Of a stretch of 10,260 bases of DNA, positions 1 through 7,157 are shown piece by piece. This DNA is from Candidatus Aenigmatarchaeota archaeon (GTDB lineage: Archaea; Aenigmatarchaeota; Aenigmatarchaeia; QMZP01). How positions within the stretch are numbered: the first letter of the stretch is position 1; every line of letters starts with the position of its first letter. The notes below the pieces were generated by a model. The model was given only the letters and a program-made list of their open reading frames with translations. It ran no database searches and was not told the DNA's origin. The position numbers and the translations under genes were made by a program. Where the stretch lies: positions 1 through 10,260 of the forward strand of contig JACQOC010000049.1 of the NCBI GenBank assembly GCA_016202785.1, read 5' to 3'.

Positions 1-601
1 CCGGCGGGAAGAACGGGGCGATGTCGCGCTCCGAATAAGCGCCGTCGTTAACCGTTATTCCAGCTTTGTCGAAGTAGGCCGGGCTGCCGCTGCCAGCCAT
101 AGAGAAGGTGGTAGTAGCTCCAGGCGACCAGGTGGAAAACGCCAGGCCTTTCAGGTTGAACTTGCCGGTCTGCATCAGGTAGGCATTTATGGCATACACG
201 CCCGGCCGCAGGCCAACAGGGGATGTCCAGGTTATTTTCCCGCCCATGGCCGCGCCCGGCTGCAAGTTGACCGGATGGTCCATGAAGAACTCATCGACTA
301 TTTCGTCGCCCAGCTGGTTGCTGGCGTCTTTTTCACCCTTGTAGACCACTACCGCCTTGACATTGCCGTCCACTAGCGGGATTTCGAAGTTGTTGGTAAT
401 CTTGAACCTTACGTTGACCGCATCCCCGGCCGCATACTCCGCTTTTTCCGGTGCGAAGTCAGAGAAAGCCTCAGTCCCGTACTTGTAATGGTCGAAGCAA
501 GCGGTCGGGGCAAGCTCCGCACCGGAAAGCGGCAGCACGGCGGCCAGCGAAAATAAGATTGCGAAAAGGGCTGTGTGAAGCGGTTTCCGGCAGGCTTCCA
601 T
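1..601 (-). CDS. Secreted beta-sandwich surface protein, partial (C-terminus off window)
   Basis: The first 200 residues of a larger protein are present and the reading frame is open to the window edge. It starts with a signal peptide (MEACRKPLHTALFAILFSL..., small residues near 28), so the product is exported. The mature part is a beta-rich domain with no recognised catalytic motif. It is clearly paralogous to residues 26-175 of the gene just upstream (662-2278): both have an early ACF/SCF cysteine, a 'Y-x-x-G-[DE]-x-V' strand, 'DEFF', 'I-x-W-x-x-P-x-G-x-RPG-x-Y-x-I-x-AY' and 'FNL-x-GL-x-F'. The start at 601 fits a TATA box about 25 bases upstream, which implies leaderless translation; no Shine-Dalgarno is seen. 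The family name is unknown to me; a structural or adhesin role is inference. Confidence 0.85.
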   Translation of the reverse strand, partial: MEACRKPLHTALFAILFSLAAVLPLSGAELAPTACFDHYKYGTEAFSDFAPEKAEYAAGDAVNVRFKITNNFEIPLVDGNVKAVVVYKGEKDASNQLGDEIVDEFFMDHPVNLQPGAAMGGKITWTSPVGLRPGVYAINAYLMQTGKFNLKGLAFSTWSPGATTTFSMAGSGSPAYFDKAGITVNDGAYSERDIAPFFPP

Positions 602-640
602 ACCAGTTGAAATATGTCCCTATTTATAATATACTTTCCG
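601..640 (-). promoter_or_regulatory. Archaeal TATA/BRE promoter for the leaderless gene at 601
   Basis: On the minus strand the 60-bp gap after the stop at 662 reads CGGAAAG then TATATTATAAATA (633 to 621). This is a good archaeal TATA box preceded by a purine-rich BRE-like element. Its centre lies about 25 bases before the ATG at 601, so transcription would start at or next to the start codon. This is the clearest promoter in the window. Confidence 0.7.
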
Positions 641-661
641 AACGCCGGCACCGCGCCGCCG

Positions 662-2278
662 TCACCGCTTCCGGCCGCGCAACAGCAGGCCGATGGCTGC
701 CAGAGCCAGCAAAGCGGCGCTGGCGATGGCCAGCAGGTTGGTGTCAGTTGCAGCCGCTGCGGTGACGGAAAACTGCTGCTGCGCCATAAGGTCTTTCGAC
801 CGCTCCCGGACCACCAGGGTATAGGTGCCGGGGCTTGGCGCCTTGGCCAGGTCGAGCATCGATTCGAAGTGGTCTTCCATCCGTTGCTCGTCCACTTGGA
901 CGGCGCGGCCATCGGGGGCGCGCAACTCAATCAGCAAGTCGCCGGACAACGGCAGGCCGGCAGGGTCGGTCAAGTCTACCGCATACCCGGCCTTGGCGCC
1001 GATGACATAGCTGTCCTGGCCCATGGTTAGCCGCAGCTGCGCATCCTTGGCCGGGAACAGCGAATAGTCATACGGCAGTTCGACATAATCGAGAACTGCA
1101 TCGTTGCCATCCAGTATTTCAGCAGTAAGCGTACCTTTGGTAATCTGCGCGGCCGGGATAAACGCGGCAGCCATGCCGGAAGGCTGGGGCGGAATGTCCA
1201 GCAGGCCTGAGGTTTCCTGGAACACGGTCTTGCCGTCCCGATCAGTAAAGGTCAGCCGTACCTTGCCTGCCGCAAAGCTGGTGCTCTCCGCAGCGTTAGA
1301 GGCGCAGAAGAACGCCTGGTATTGGCTGCCTGCCAGCATGGGAAAGCCGTCCAGGCCGGCATAAATCAGCCTTGGCTTCTGCCCGGCAACGGCAAACCGC
1401 ATTTTCAGGACAGCGTTCTCCGCACTGGACGTTGCGGCCATCCGCAGCTCATAGGCGTTCGGCCCAAGGGCCGGGACCGAGAAGTCCAGCGCCTTCTTGC
1501 CGCCAGCTGGCAGCTCCACGCTGGCTATTGTTGAATATTTGTCGATCGGCTTCCCGCTAACGTCGTCCCACTCGTATATTTCCATCGCCACGACTGCCGT
1601 CTTGGCCGGGCCGTGGTTAGCCAACTGCGTGGTCACTGATATCTTATCGTCCGGCCCGATAATCGGCACGAACGTGCTGAACAGGTACGGCTTGCCGTTG
1701 AACGTTGTCACCAGCTTGTCGAAGCTTATGGCGCTGGTGTCCGCATTCTTGACCGCAAAGCTGGCGTCGATGCCCGGCACGCCCGGCGGCCCGTACGGCA
1801 CGAAGCTCAGGCCGGCCAGGTTGAAGGCATCGCCGGATATGATGTAAGCCTTGATGGTGTAGTTGCCGGGCCTTGCGCCGGCTGGTACGCGCCATCTGAT
1901 TTCCTTGTCAACCCGGTCGCCATAGCGCAAATTGACGTCTTTCAGCGGCTTGCCGGCCACCCCGCCGGGAAAGAACTCATCGGCCAGCTGCTCACCTTGC
2001 ACGGCGTCTTCGAACAAAACCTGCACCCGGACAAAACTGTCAATGATCGGCGCCAACTGGTTGCCCGTTATGGAATAGTCTATTTCCACCTCTTCGCCCG
2101 GGGAATACGCGGCCTGCTCGGTATGGAAATTGCCGAAGATGATGCCGTTGTGGAAATTGTAATGGCCGCCCTCGCCCTCAAAGCAGCTGGCCAGGGGCTC
2201 GAAAGCAGCGTCCACCGGAATAGCGGCAACAGCCAACGCGATTGCCAACAACAGGAGTGCGGCGGGCCCATCAGCCAT
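662..2278 (-). CDS. Tail-anchored multi-domain beta-sandwich surface protein
   Basis: 538 residues, complete. Residues about 5-25 form a hydrophobic signal sequence, unusual in lacking a basic residue; an in-frame TAA two codons upstream of the ATG rules out a longer start. The mature part looks like consecutive beta-sandwich domains: about 26-175 (shared with the downstream paralogue), about 205-300 (CARDB-like, with 'TTQLANHGPAKTAVVAMEIY'), about 300-400, and about 415-505. The last resembles macroglobulin MG2-type domains ('Y-V-I-G-A-K-A-G-Y-A-V-D-L-T-D-P-A-G-L-P-L'). A transmembrane helix (about 513-533) with tail RGRKR anchors the C-terminus, leaving the body outside the cell. No catalytic motif is seen. 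It starts 13 bases after the preceding gene; a GGTGA overlaps that gene's stop but is 13 bases from the ATG, rather far. An adhesin, scaffold or inhibitor role is inference. Confidence 0.9.
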   Translation of the reverse strand: MADGPAALLLLAIALAVAAIPVDAAFEPLASCFEGEGGHYNFHNGIIFGNFHTEQAAYSPGEEVEIDYSITGNQLAPIIDSFVRVQVLFEDAVQGEQLADEFFPGGVAGKPLKDVNLRYGDRVDKEIRWRVPAGARPGNYTIKAYIISGDAFNLAGLSFVPYGPPGVPGIDASFAVKNADTSAISFDKLVTTFNGKPYLFSTFVPIIGPDDKISVTTQLANHGPAKTAVVAMEIYEWDDVSGKPIDKYSTIASVELPAGGKKALDFSVPALGPNAYELRMAATSSAENAVLKMRFAVAGQKPRLIYAGLDGFPMLAGSQYQAFFCASNAAESTSFAAGKVRLTFTDRDGKTVFQETSGLLDIPPQPSGMAAAFIPAAQITKGTLTAEILDGNDAVLDYVELPYDYSLFPAKDAQLRLTMGQDSYVIGAKAGYAVDLTDPAGLPLSGDLLIELRAPDGRAVQVDEQRMEDHFESMLDLAKAPSPGTYTLVVRERSKDLMAQQQFSVTAAAATDTNLLAIASAALLALAAIGLLLRGRKR

Positions 2279-2291
2279 ATGTTAGATTAAT

Positions 2292-2993
2292 TCACCGCAT
2301 AATAAAAGTCGCGTCCGCTGCCGCGTTATGCAGCGCTTGCTTGCGCTTTATCCAGAACAACAGCAGGCCCGCCAGCCCGGCAATGGCAACCGCCAGCAAG
2401 GGCAAAACGTCCCAGCCGCCCTTTCCGTCCGAAACCACGGCCGCGCAATCGATGTCGCCGGCGCATTTTGCATCGCAGACGCCGTCGGAAAGGACTGCGC
2501 AGGAATCGCTTGGCGGCGGCGGGCAGTCCTGCGGGCAGGTCTGGCTGGTCTCGCGTGCCTGGCAGACGCCATCGGGGCAGGAAGTGGCAAAGGCTGAAAC
2601 GTCGATGGCCAAAGACTGCGCCCCGTTCGGATCGAAGATGACAATCCGCTGGGCGTCCGGGAAGTAGGGGACGGTAAGCGAAAAGCCAATCGGCCCGGGA
2701 ACCGGTTGGTCAGTCACCGGCGCTTCAGCCGGCGGAATGGCCAACGTGTCGGGCACGTCGAAACGGAACTCATACAAGACTGCCCCGGAAAGCGAATAGA
2801 TAGCTAGTCGATAGCCGTCCGCCGGCTGGATTTTGCGGTCCGGAACGAAGGCCGGCTTGACAAACACTGATTTTAGCGCAAGCGTGCCATCAGCATACAC
2901 CAGGTCGAGCTGGAATGCCGGCTGTTGCTGCGCATTCGCCGCCTGCGCCAGCAGCACCGCCAGCGCCATTGCCAGGAAATATTTGCTATGCAT
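2292..2993 (-). CDS. Small tail-anchored Cys-motif protein, protease partner (copy 3)
   Basis: 233 residues from the ATG at 2993; an in-frame TTG at 3002 would add three residues. It overlaps the end of the M64-like protease gene by 8 bases, suggesting translational coupling. Plan: signal peptide 1-21 (ending ANA-QQQ), beta domain about 25-135 with 'VPYFPDAQRIVIF' at 108-120, a cysteine cluster at 139-157 of form CPDGVC...CPQDC, a second DGVCDAKC at 170-177, a transmembrane helix about 197-215 and tail KRK. The CxDGxC...CPxDC pattern is common in archaeal surface proteins. The protein matches the partners at 4625-5143 and 6504-7157 in order of parts and in the conserved strand before the cysteines. 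Function unknown; pairing with a protease each time suggests a chaperone, inhibitor, activator or anchoring subunit (inference). Confidence 0.88.
   Translation of the reverse strand: MHSKYFLAMALAVLLAQAANAQQQPAFQLDLVYADGTLALKSVFVKPAFVPDRKIQPADGYRLAIYSLSGAVLYEFRFDVPDTLAIPPAEAPVTDQPVPGPIGFSLTVPYFPDAQRIVIFDPNGAQSLAIDVSAFATSCPDGVCQARETSQTCPQDCPPPPSDSCAVLSDGVCDAKCAGDIDCAAVVSDGKGGWDVLPLLAVAIAGLAGLLLFWIKRKQALHNAAADATFIMR
2299..2310 (-). promoter_or_regulatory. Weak candidate TATA box for the gene at 2278
   Basis: The minus strand reads ACTTTTATTATG here, at the very end of the preceding gene. The AT-rich core TTTTATTA is centred about 25 bases before the ATG at 2278, the same spacing as at the better promoters. 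It lies in coding sequence and the BRE is poor, so this could be chance or an internal promoter. Confidence 0.3.
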
Positions 2994-4587
2994 AGTTGTC
3001 AAGCAAAGCCGATATTACGCGCTCCCCTACCGGGTTGAAGTCCCCGCTCTTGTCCAGCATGATGCTGTTCGACTGTTTGGCCCGGTACCAGTTGGGCGAA
3101 GTGCATCCGGGAATGCAGCTGGCGCCGGCCAGCGACGACCACTGCGGGCAGCCGGCCACGTCGCAGTTGCGGCCTTGCTGCAGCGGCTTGCCCTGCCAAT
3201 AGATGGCCTCAGAGGTATATTCGTCCATCAGCTTGCCAAAGGAGTGGCCGAACTCGTGGATCATTACCGTCGGATCGGCGCTATAGGAAATGGTAATGGT
3301 GCCGCCGCTGCCGCCATACTTGGGGTTGTTGACCAAGACTATTTTGCTGTCGCCCGGGCATTGGGACGCTGCCTGCTCGACCTTGGAAGTGTCGCAGCAC
3401 AATAGCCGGTCAATGCCAGCGCAGCCGTAATAGCATCCCAAAGGTTTCTGCTCCTTGGCCGCATGGACGTTGATTTTGTTGGCCTGCGACTTGAACGGTT
3501 CCGTCGCCATGAGCTTCGCATAATGCGTGCGCGCATCCTGCAAAAACTTTTCCTGGTTGTTCGCATAACCGTCGCCAAGGAACAGCACATCCAGCTTGTC
3601 CGCCGGCCGGCCGCTGTCGCGCAGCGTCAGGCAGGCATCGCCCTGGGCGGTGGCGGCTTCGACGGTAAAGGCAGTTTCGACCGAAACGTTGGCTGCGGCC
3701 AAGACCATGGTATAGGCGCCTTCCGCCTGGGACGAAGAGTCCCATACCGCGCCAAACGCCTTGTCTCCAGGCGGGCCGTCGCCGTGCCGGCCGTCGTCAA
3801 ACAGCGCTATGCTGCCGACCGTGCTGGCCCCAAGCTTTAGGGCGGCTGCGGAGGTTGCCGATGTTGTGTCGATAGTGGCAGAAACGGCAAACACGGTGCC
3901 CTTCTTGCCGGATTCCGGGGAAACTTTCAGGGTGGTAGGGGTAGGCTGCGGGTTGGGTTGCGGCTGCGTTCCGTTGCCTGGAGCTGTCGAGCCATTGGCA
4001 ACCAGCCGGCAGTCTGGGTCTTGGCTTGGCTTGCAATCCGGATCACAAATTCCGTCAGCCGCCCTGGTGCAGCCTTCGAAGCAGATGCCGTCCCTGGCAT
4101 TGACATACGGCTTGCAGTCCTGGTCGCATACGCCGGAGATGACGCAGCCCAGGTTGCACACGCCGTCAAACGCGGAGCAGGCGCATCTGCCTTCACCCAG
4201 GATGACCGCTTGCGCCGCGCGCAGGCCGAGCACACACAGCTGTTCAGGGTCCTGGAACGAGTAGCTGCCGGCAGTCTGGCCGGAAAACCTGGCAACAACT
4301 TCCTTGACGCCGCCGCCGGCAAAGTAGGTAAGGGCCACTTGCCGGCGGGCAACGGTAAGGTTGCCCTTGAGGCCTTTCGGCAGGCTGAACTGGATCGCCG
4401 CTGAGCCTGCTTCAGCCCTGGCCCGGTCAATCACCGATGCCAAGTCCTTGGCCGCGTTGCGGTACGCCGTTTCGGTCCCGTACTCGGTTTGGCCGGACAG
4501 CAACACCTGGGCAATAAGAAAAATCAGCACGACGGAAATGACCAAGGCGAAGGCGCTGATGAGGTTCTCGGAAATGATGCCCCGCAT
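2986..4587 (-). CDS. Membrane-stalked M64 (IgA-peptidase-like) zinc metalloprotease
   Basis: 533 residues. Residues 8-31 form an N-terminal membrane helix (MRGIISENLISAF...), like an archaeal pilin stalk rather than a cleaved Sec signal. A helical/beta stalk follows to about 130, a cysteine cluster at 134-193 (DGVCNLGC, SGVCDQDC, DGICFEGC, DGICDPDC), a Pro/Asn/Gln linker at 198-219, and an Ig-like domain at 220-310 with the 'DDGRHGD-x-x-x-GD' loop known from bacterial exoproteins. The catalytic part, about 325-525, has M64 hallmarks: 'DVLFLGDGY' 333-341, 'EPFK' 363-366, 'INVHAAKE' 372-379, 'VLVNNPKYGGSGG' 417-429, HEFGH 444-448 (zinc histidines and general-base Glu), DEY 455-457 and Met-turn 'NSIM' 507-510. 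All expected active-site residues are present, so it is probably an active outward-facing endopeptidase. It starts 37 bases after the preceding gene, with no Shine-Dalgarno. Substrate unknown. Confidence 0.9.
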   Translation of the reverse strand: MRGIISENLISAFALVISVVLIFLIAQVLLSGQTEYGTETAYRNAAKDLASVIDRARAEAGSAAIQFSLPKGLKGNLTVARRQVALTYFAGGGVKEVVARFSGQTAGSYSFQDPEQLCVLGLRAAQAVILGEGRCACSAFDGVCNLGCVISGVCDQDCKPYVNARDGICFEGCTRAADGICDPDCKPSQDPDCRLVANGSTAPGNGTQPQPNPQPTPTTLKVSPESGKKGTVFAVSATIDTTSATSAAALKLGASTVGSIALFDDGRHGDGPPGDKAFGAVWDSSSQAEGAYTMVLAAANVSVETAFTVEAATAQGDACLTLRDSGRPADKLDVLFLGDGYANNQEKFLQDARTHYAKLMATEPFKSQANKINVHAAKEQKPLGCYYGCAGIDRLLCCDTSKVEQAASQCPGDSKIVLVNNPKYGGSGGTITISYSADPTVMIHEFGHSFGKLMDEYTSEAIYWQGKPLQQGRNCDVAGCPQWSSLAGASCIPGCTSPNWYRAKQSNSIMLDKSGDFNPVGERVISALLDNYA

Positions 4588-4608
4588 ACTATTGGATTTG
4601 TTGCTGCC

Positions 4609-4624
4609 CTAATAACGGTTGGCG
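4609..4624 (-). promoter_or_regulatory. Weak candidate TATA box for the M64-like protease gene
   Basis: The 37-bp gap before the ATG at 4587 contains GTTATTAGG on the minus strand, with TTATTA (4615 to 4610) centred 25 bases before the ATG. No Shine-Dalgarno is visible, so a leaderless internal promoter is plausible. The match is short and could be chance. Confidence 0.3.
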
Positions 4625-5143
4625 CTAAACCGACTTGGCGCGCTTCCGCAAGTAGGCAAGGGCGGCCATGGCTGCCAGCAGCAGGGCCAGCAACGGCCGC
4701 CAGTCAAAGCTGCTTTCCGTTCTGGCCGGCAGGCAATCAGCTGGGCAGTTGCTTGCCGTTTCAAAGCCGGAACAGGCGCCATCAGCTGAACAGAGGTCGC
4801 GGCCAATCGGCTTTTCCGCGGTCAGCTGGCCGCCGCTCAGCACTTGGACGCGTTCCGCCTCTGGGGAGAACGGCAGCGCGAACCGGTAAAGCAGGAATTG
4901 GCCGTCATCCTGGCCGTCCGGTTCGGCGAAACGTATGCTCTGCAGCACGTCCCTGCCGGCAGAAAGCACCCTTAGCTCGCCGCTGCCCGCGTCCGGATAA
5001 TTTTCCGGCTTGCCGTTCAGGACGTCAACCTGGCCGATTTCCGCAAGGCCGTTCGGCCAGATGCGGACCTCGAAAACCATCACCTTCTCTGCCGCCGCGG
5101 CCGGCACCAGCAAGGCCAAAGCGATGGTAGCCAAATACCTCAT
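4625..5143 (-). CDS. Small tail-anchored Cys-motif protein, protease partner (copy 2)
   Basis: 172 residues, the shortest of the three partners. The ATG at 5143 overlaps the upstream protease stop as ATGA and has a strong GGAGG seven bases before it. The open frame runs back to 5395, but that extension lies inside the protease gene and has no signal peptide, so it is not used. Plan: signal peptide 1-18 (ending AAAA-EK), beta domain about 20-110 with 'LPFSPEAERVQVL' at 90-102, cysteine cluster at 118-137 of form CSADGAC...CPADC, transmembrane helix about 150-164, and basic tail RKRAK. It matches the partners at 2292-2993 and 6504-7157, with a shorter middle and no second DGVC motif. Its own protease has a damaged zinc motif, so a role tied only to catalysis is less likely. 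Function unknown. Confidence 0.9.
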   Translation of the reverse strand: MRYLATIALALLVPAAAAEKVMVFEVRIWPNGLAEIGQVDVLNGKPENYPDAGSGELRVLSAGRDVLQSIRFAEPDGQDDGQFLLYRFALPFSPEAERVQVLSGGQLTAEKPIGRDLCSADGACSGFETASNCPADCLPARTESSFDWRPLLALLLAAMAALAYLRKRAKSV

Positions 5144-6507
5144 CCGCACCCCTCCAGCCACGTCTTTAACTTTTCTTTCAGGTACGCATAAACTTTGGGG
5201 CTGAAAGTTTCGAAGTCTGGGGATGAGTTTGGACAATAGTCCATGATGTCGCCCGGGAAACAACCCTGGTCTAGGAATGAATACTGGCCCTGCCCGCACA
5301 GCTCTGCGCCCTTTATCGTCTGCTCGCCGCACTGGCCGCAGGTGTGGCACCAAATGCCCAGGGAATGGGTAATTTCCTGCAAGGTTGCCTCCCACTGGCC
5401 GGAATCAGCTACGGCCGTCCACGGGTTGGTCTGGCAGGCATAGCCGCCAAGGATGCCCAAGCCGGATTTGGACAGGCCAATGACTTGGATGCGCTCGCTT
5501 CTGGGTATGGCCTGGTACTCCGGGCTTTGCGTCGCGCACTTGTATGCCACGTTTATGCAATCGGTTGGGTCGTTTTTCGGGCAGCCAAGGTCCACATTAC
5601 TGGCGGCAAACCTGCATGTAGTGTCGCAGTCTTTCGGTTCCACGTAGTAAGCGTTGATCCTTGACCTTGGCTCCGCACACTCCTTGAAAGGGCTGACCTT
5701 GACCCATTTGTCGATCCATTTGTTGGCAACGGCCTTGAAGTCGTCGATTTCGCCCTGCTGGTAGTTGAGCGCGACGATGAACACGTTCATCGCGTCCTGC
5801 GGCCGCTTGCGCGGCGGGACAGAAGTGTTGCACGCATTATCCTGGCTGTCGGCCTGGCCGTTGCAATCGTTATCGATGCCGTCGGTGCAGGCCAGCTGTT
5901 CGTCAGTGTAGCAGATGTCGCACCAATCCGAGCCGATTACGCCCGGCCCGTTGCAGGCCGCGCAGTCCTTGGTGGAGCGGCAGAACGAGCCTTCGGTGCC
6001 GGGGTTGACGCACTCGTCAGCGGTGCAGGCGTTGAAGTCGCTACAGTCCGCATCTGAAGAGCAACCCAAACCGGCTATTTCCACGGCGCGCTTGGCGCCG
6101 GAATAGGAGACCTTTGCCAGGCCGGCCGCCCTTAGGTTGCGCACACTCAGCGTGTCGCTGCTGGCGAAGCGGCCGGAGGTGCAGGCGCTGCAGCCGATGC
6201 AATCGCTGTTCGGCATGTCCAGGCATGGCAGGTGCATGGTGATGTCGCTCTCGCCTATTGCTGCTTGGCTAGCCATGGAAACGATGAAGCAGACGTCCGA
6301 ATTGGGGTCAAGGCCGTTACGGTGCTTCTGAAAACATTCTGCCGCCAAATCGGCCAGCTGCTTCGACACCTGGCCCTTATTGCCCGATAGTTCCAAATCG
6401 CGTTCCCTCGGCACGGTTCCGAACAATATGGAAAGCAGAAGTATCGCCAGTCCGAAGGCAGCGATGACCATCACGAACTCTTCAAGGGTTTCGACGGCCG
6501 CTTTCAT
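5140..6507 (-). CDS. Membrane-stalked zincin-like protein with altered active site (QEITH)
   Basis: 455 residues from the ATG at 6507, which overlaps the preceding stop as ATGA; an in-frame extension to 6669 is rejected as antisense-free overlap with the preceding gene. An N-terminal helix (11-29) is followed by a short Cys module (48-95) resembling part of the 9187-9714 protein. Cysteine clusters run from 95 to 226, including a 'CSSDADCSDFNACTADEC' element and a MopE-like 'DGIDNDCNG' at 209-217. The back half, about 235-450, parallels the M64-like gene: 'MNVFIVALNY' 240-249, 'SPFK' 272-275, 'INAYYVE' 284-290, then QEITHSLGIWCH at 377-388 and Met-turn 'DIMDYC' 420-425. The first zinc histidine is Gln377 (codon CAG), and H388 sits one residue later than in HExxHxxGxxH. 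Zinc binding and catalysis are therefore doubtful; a pseudoenzyme binding the same ligands is a reasonable inference. Confidence 0.88.
   Translation of the reverse strand: MKAAVETLEEFVMVIAAFGLAILLLSILFGTVPRERDLELSGNKGQVSKQLADLAAECFQKHRNGLDPNSDVCFIVSMASQAAIGESDITMHLPCLDMPNSDCIGCSACTSGRFASSDTLSVRNLRAAGLAKVSYSGAKRAVEIAGLGCSSDADCSDFNACTADECVNPGTEGSFCRSTKDCAACNGPGVIGSDWCDICYTDEQLACTDGIDNDCNGQADSQDNACNTSVPPRKRPQDAMNVFIVALNYQQGEIDDFKAVANKWIDKWVKVSPFKECAEPRSRINAYYVEPKDCDTTCRFAASNVDLGCPKNDPTDCINVAYKCATQSPEYQAIPRSERIQVIGLSKSGLGILGGYACQTNPWTAVADSGQWEATLQEITHSLGIWCHTCGQCGEQTIKGAELCGQGQYSFLDQGCFPGDIMDYCPNSSPDFETFSPKVYAYLKEKLKTWLEGCG
5147..5155 (-). promoter_or_regulatory. Strong ribosome-binding site deciding the start at 5143
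   Basis: GGAGGGGTG on the minus strand matches the archaeal anti-Shine-Dalgarno. GGAGG ends seven bases before the ATG at 5143. It lies within the last codons of the upstream gene and supports the short start for the partner protein. Confidence 0.75.
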
Positions 6508-7157
6508 ATGGCCTGCTCTTGCTGGTTTCTGCTGCGCCGAAGCGCCAGCAGGGCCAGCACGATAGCCAGAACTACGACAACTAGGGCCAATTCTGCCGGA
6601 AAGCCGCTTTCTTTCTTGGCCGGCTGCGATGGCCTTGCCGGGCAGTCCGCATCGCCTTTTAATCGGCAATAATCGCTACATGTCCCGTCGGCTTTGCACA
6701 GCAAGGCCGGCATGTCGATGGATGCCATCAGTTTGCCTCGGTAAGTAAATTCCAGTTTTTCGGCCGCCGCGAAATACGGCAACCTAAGGAACTTCTCGAC
6801 GCTTTCCAGCTGCCGCTCTTTGTCAGTCAGGCACATGCCGTCAAAACCGGCTTCGGGAGGCATACCAAGCTCTTCACATGGTACCAGGAATTCCTCATAA
6901 GCTGTGAAGGAAGAAGAAATGTCCGAAGTCAGCAATATACCGGAATTTGATACCAAGCGGATCTCATAATCGCCTGGTTCTGAAGCACGAGTGTTAGGCA
7001 CGCCATCTGCTATGGAAAGTTGCTTCAACTCGGCGCTGCCGTCGCGGAAAAGGGTGGCTTCCACTATGAAAATTTGTTCGATTCCTTCGGCAAAATTTTC
7101 AGCTGCCGCCACGCCAACCACCATAATCGCTGCGCACAATGCCATAATTTTTTTCAT
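6504..7157 (-). CDS. Small tail-anchored Cys-motif protein, protease partner (copy 1)
   Basis: 217 residues from the ATG at 7157, which forms an ATGA overlap with the upstream protease stop; an in-frame ATG at 7163 would add two residues. Plan: signal peptide 1-19 (MKKIMALCAAIMVVGVAAA), beta domain about 25-150 with a 'FRDGSAEL' strand at 37-44 and 'LPYFAAAEKLEF' at 126-137, a cysteine cluster at 154-172 (CKADGTCSDYC...DADC), a transmembrane helix about 188-206 and tail RRSR. An insert at about 85-120 with two extra cysteines (CEELGMPPEAGFDGMC) is missing from the other two partners. The ATGA overlap with the next protease makes it a link in a coupled series. It is the most AT-rich and least similar of the three. 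Function unknown; a role in export, folding or control of the neighbouring protease is inference. Confidence 0.9.
   Translation of the reverse strand: MKKIMALCAAIMVVGVAAAENFAEGIEQIFIVEATLFRDGSAELKQLSIADGVPNTRASEPGDYEIRLVSNSGILLTSDISSSFTAYEEFLVPCEELGMPPEAGFDGMCLTDKERQLESVEKFLRLPYFAAAEKLEFTYRGKLMASIDMPALLCKADGTCSDYCRLKGDADCPARPSQPAKKESGFPAELALVVVVLAIVLALLALRRSRNQQEQAI

Noticed and set aside
636..664. GC-rich inverted repeat after the stop at 662 as a terminator
   Set aside because: Only about four base pairs of stem and no following T-run; what follows is the BRE/TATA of the next gene.
409..930. 173-codon minus-strand frame spanning the gap at 602-661
   Set aside because: It runs across the stop of one well-supported gene and the promoter of the next in a different frame, and its translation is Pro/Ser/Arg-rich shadow sequence.
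2994..3002. TTG start at 3002 for the partner gene
   Set aside because: The ATG at 2993 is more usual and gives a standard signal peptide with a shorter overlap. The TTG remains possible.
2833..3405. 190-codon plus-strand frame opposite the M64-like gene
   Set aside because: No recognisable domain or exported-protein features, and it spans two minus-strand genes with clear motifs.
5144..5395. N-terminal extension of the partner gene at 4625
   Set aside because: It lies within the upstream protease gene, encodes a basic, Pro/Arg-rich segment, and puts the signal peptide in the interior. The ATG at 5143 has a strong Shine-Dalgarno and ATGA overlap.
6508..6669. 54-residue extension of the zincin-like protein
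   Set aside because: It overlaps the C-terminal helix of the preceding gene in another frame and is Arg/Gly-rich. The ATG at 6507 begins right before the membrane helix and forms an ATGA overlap.
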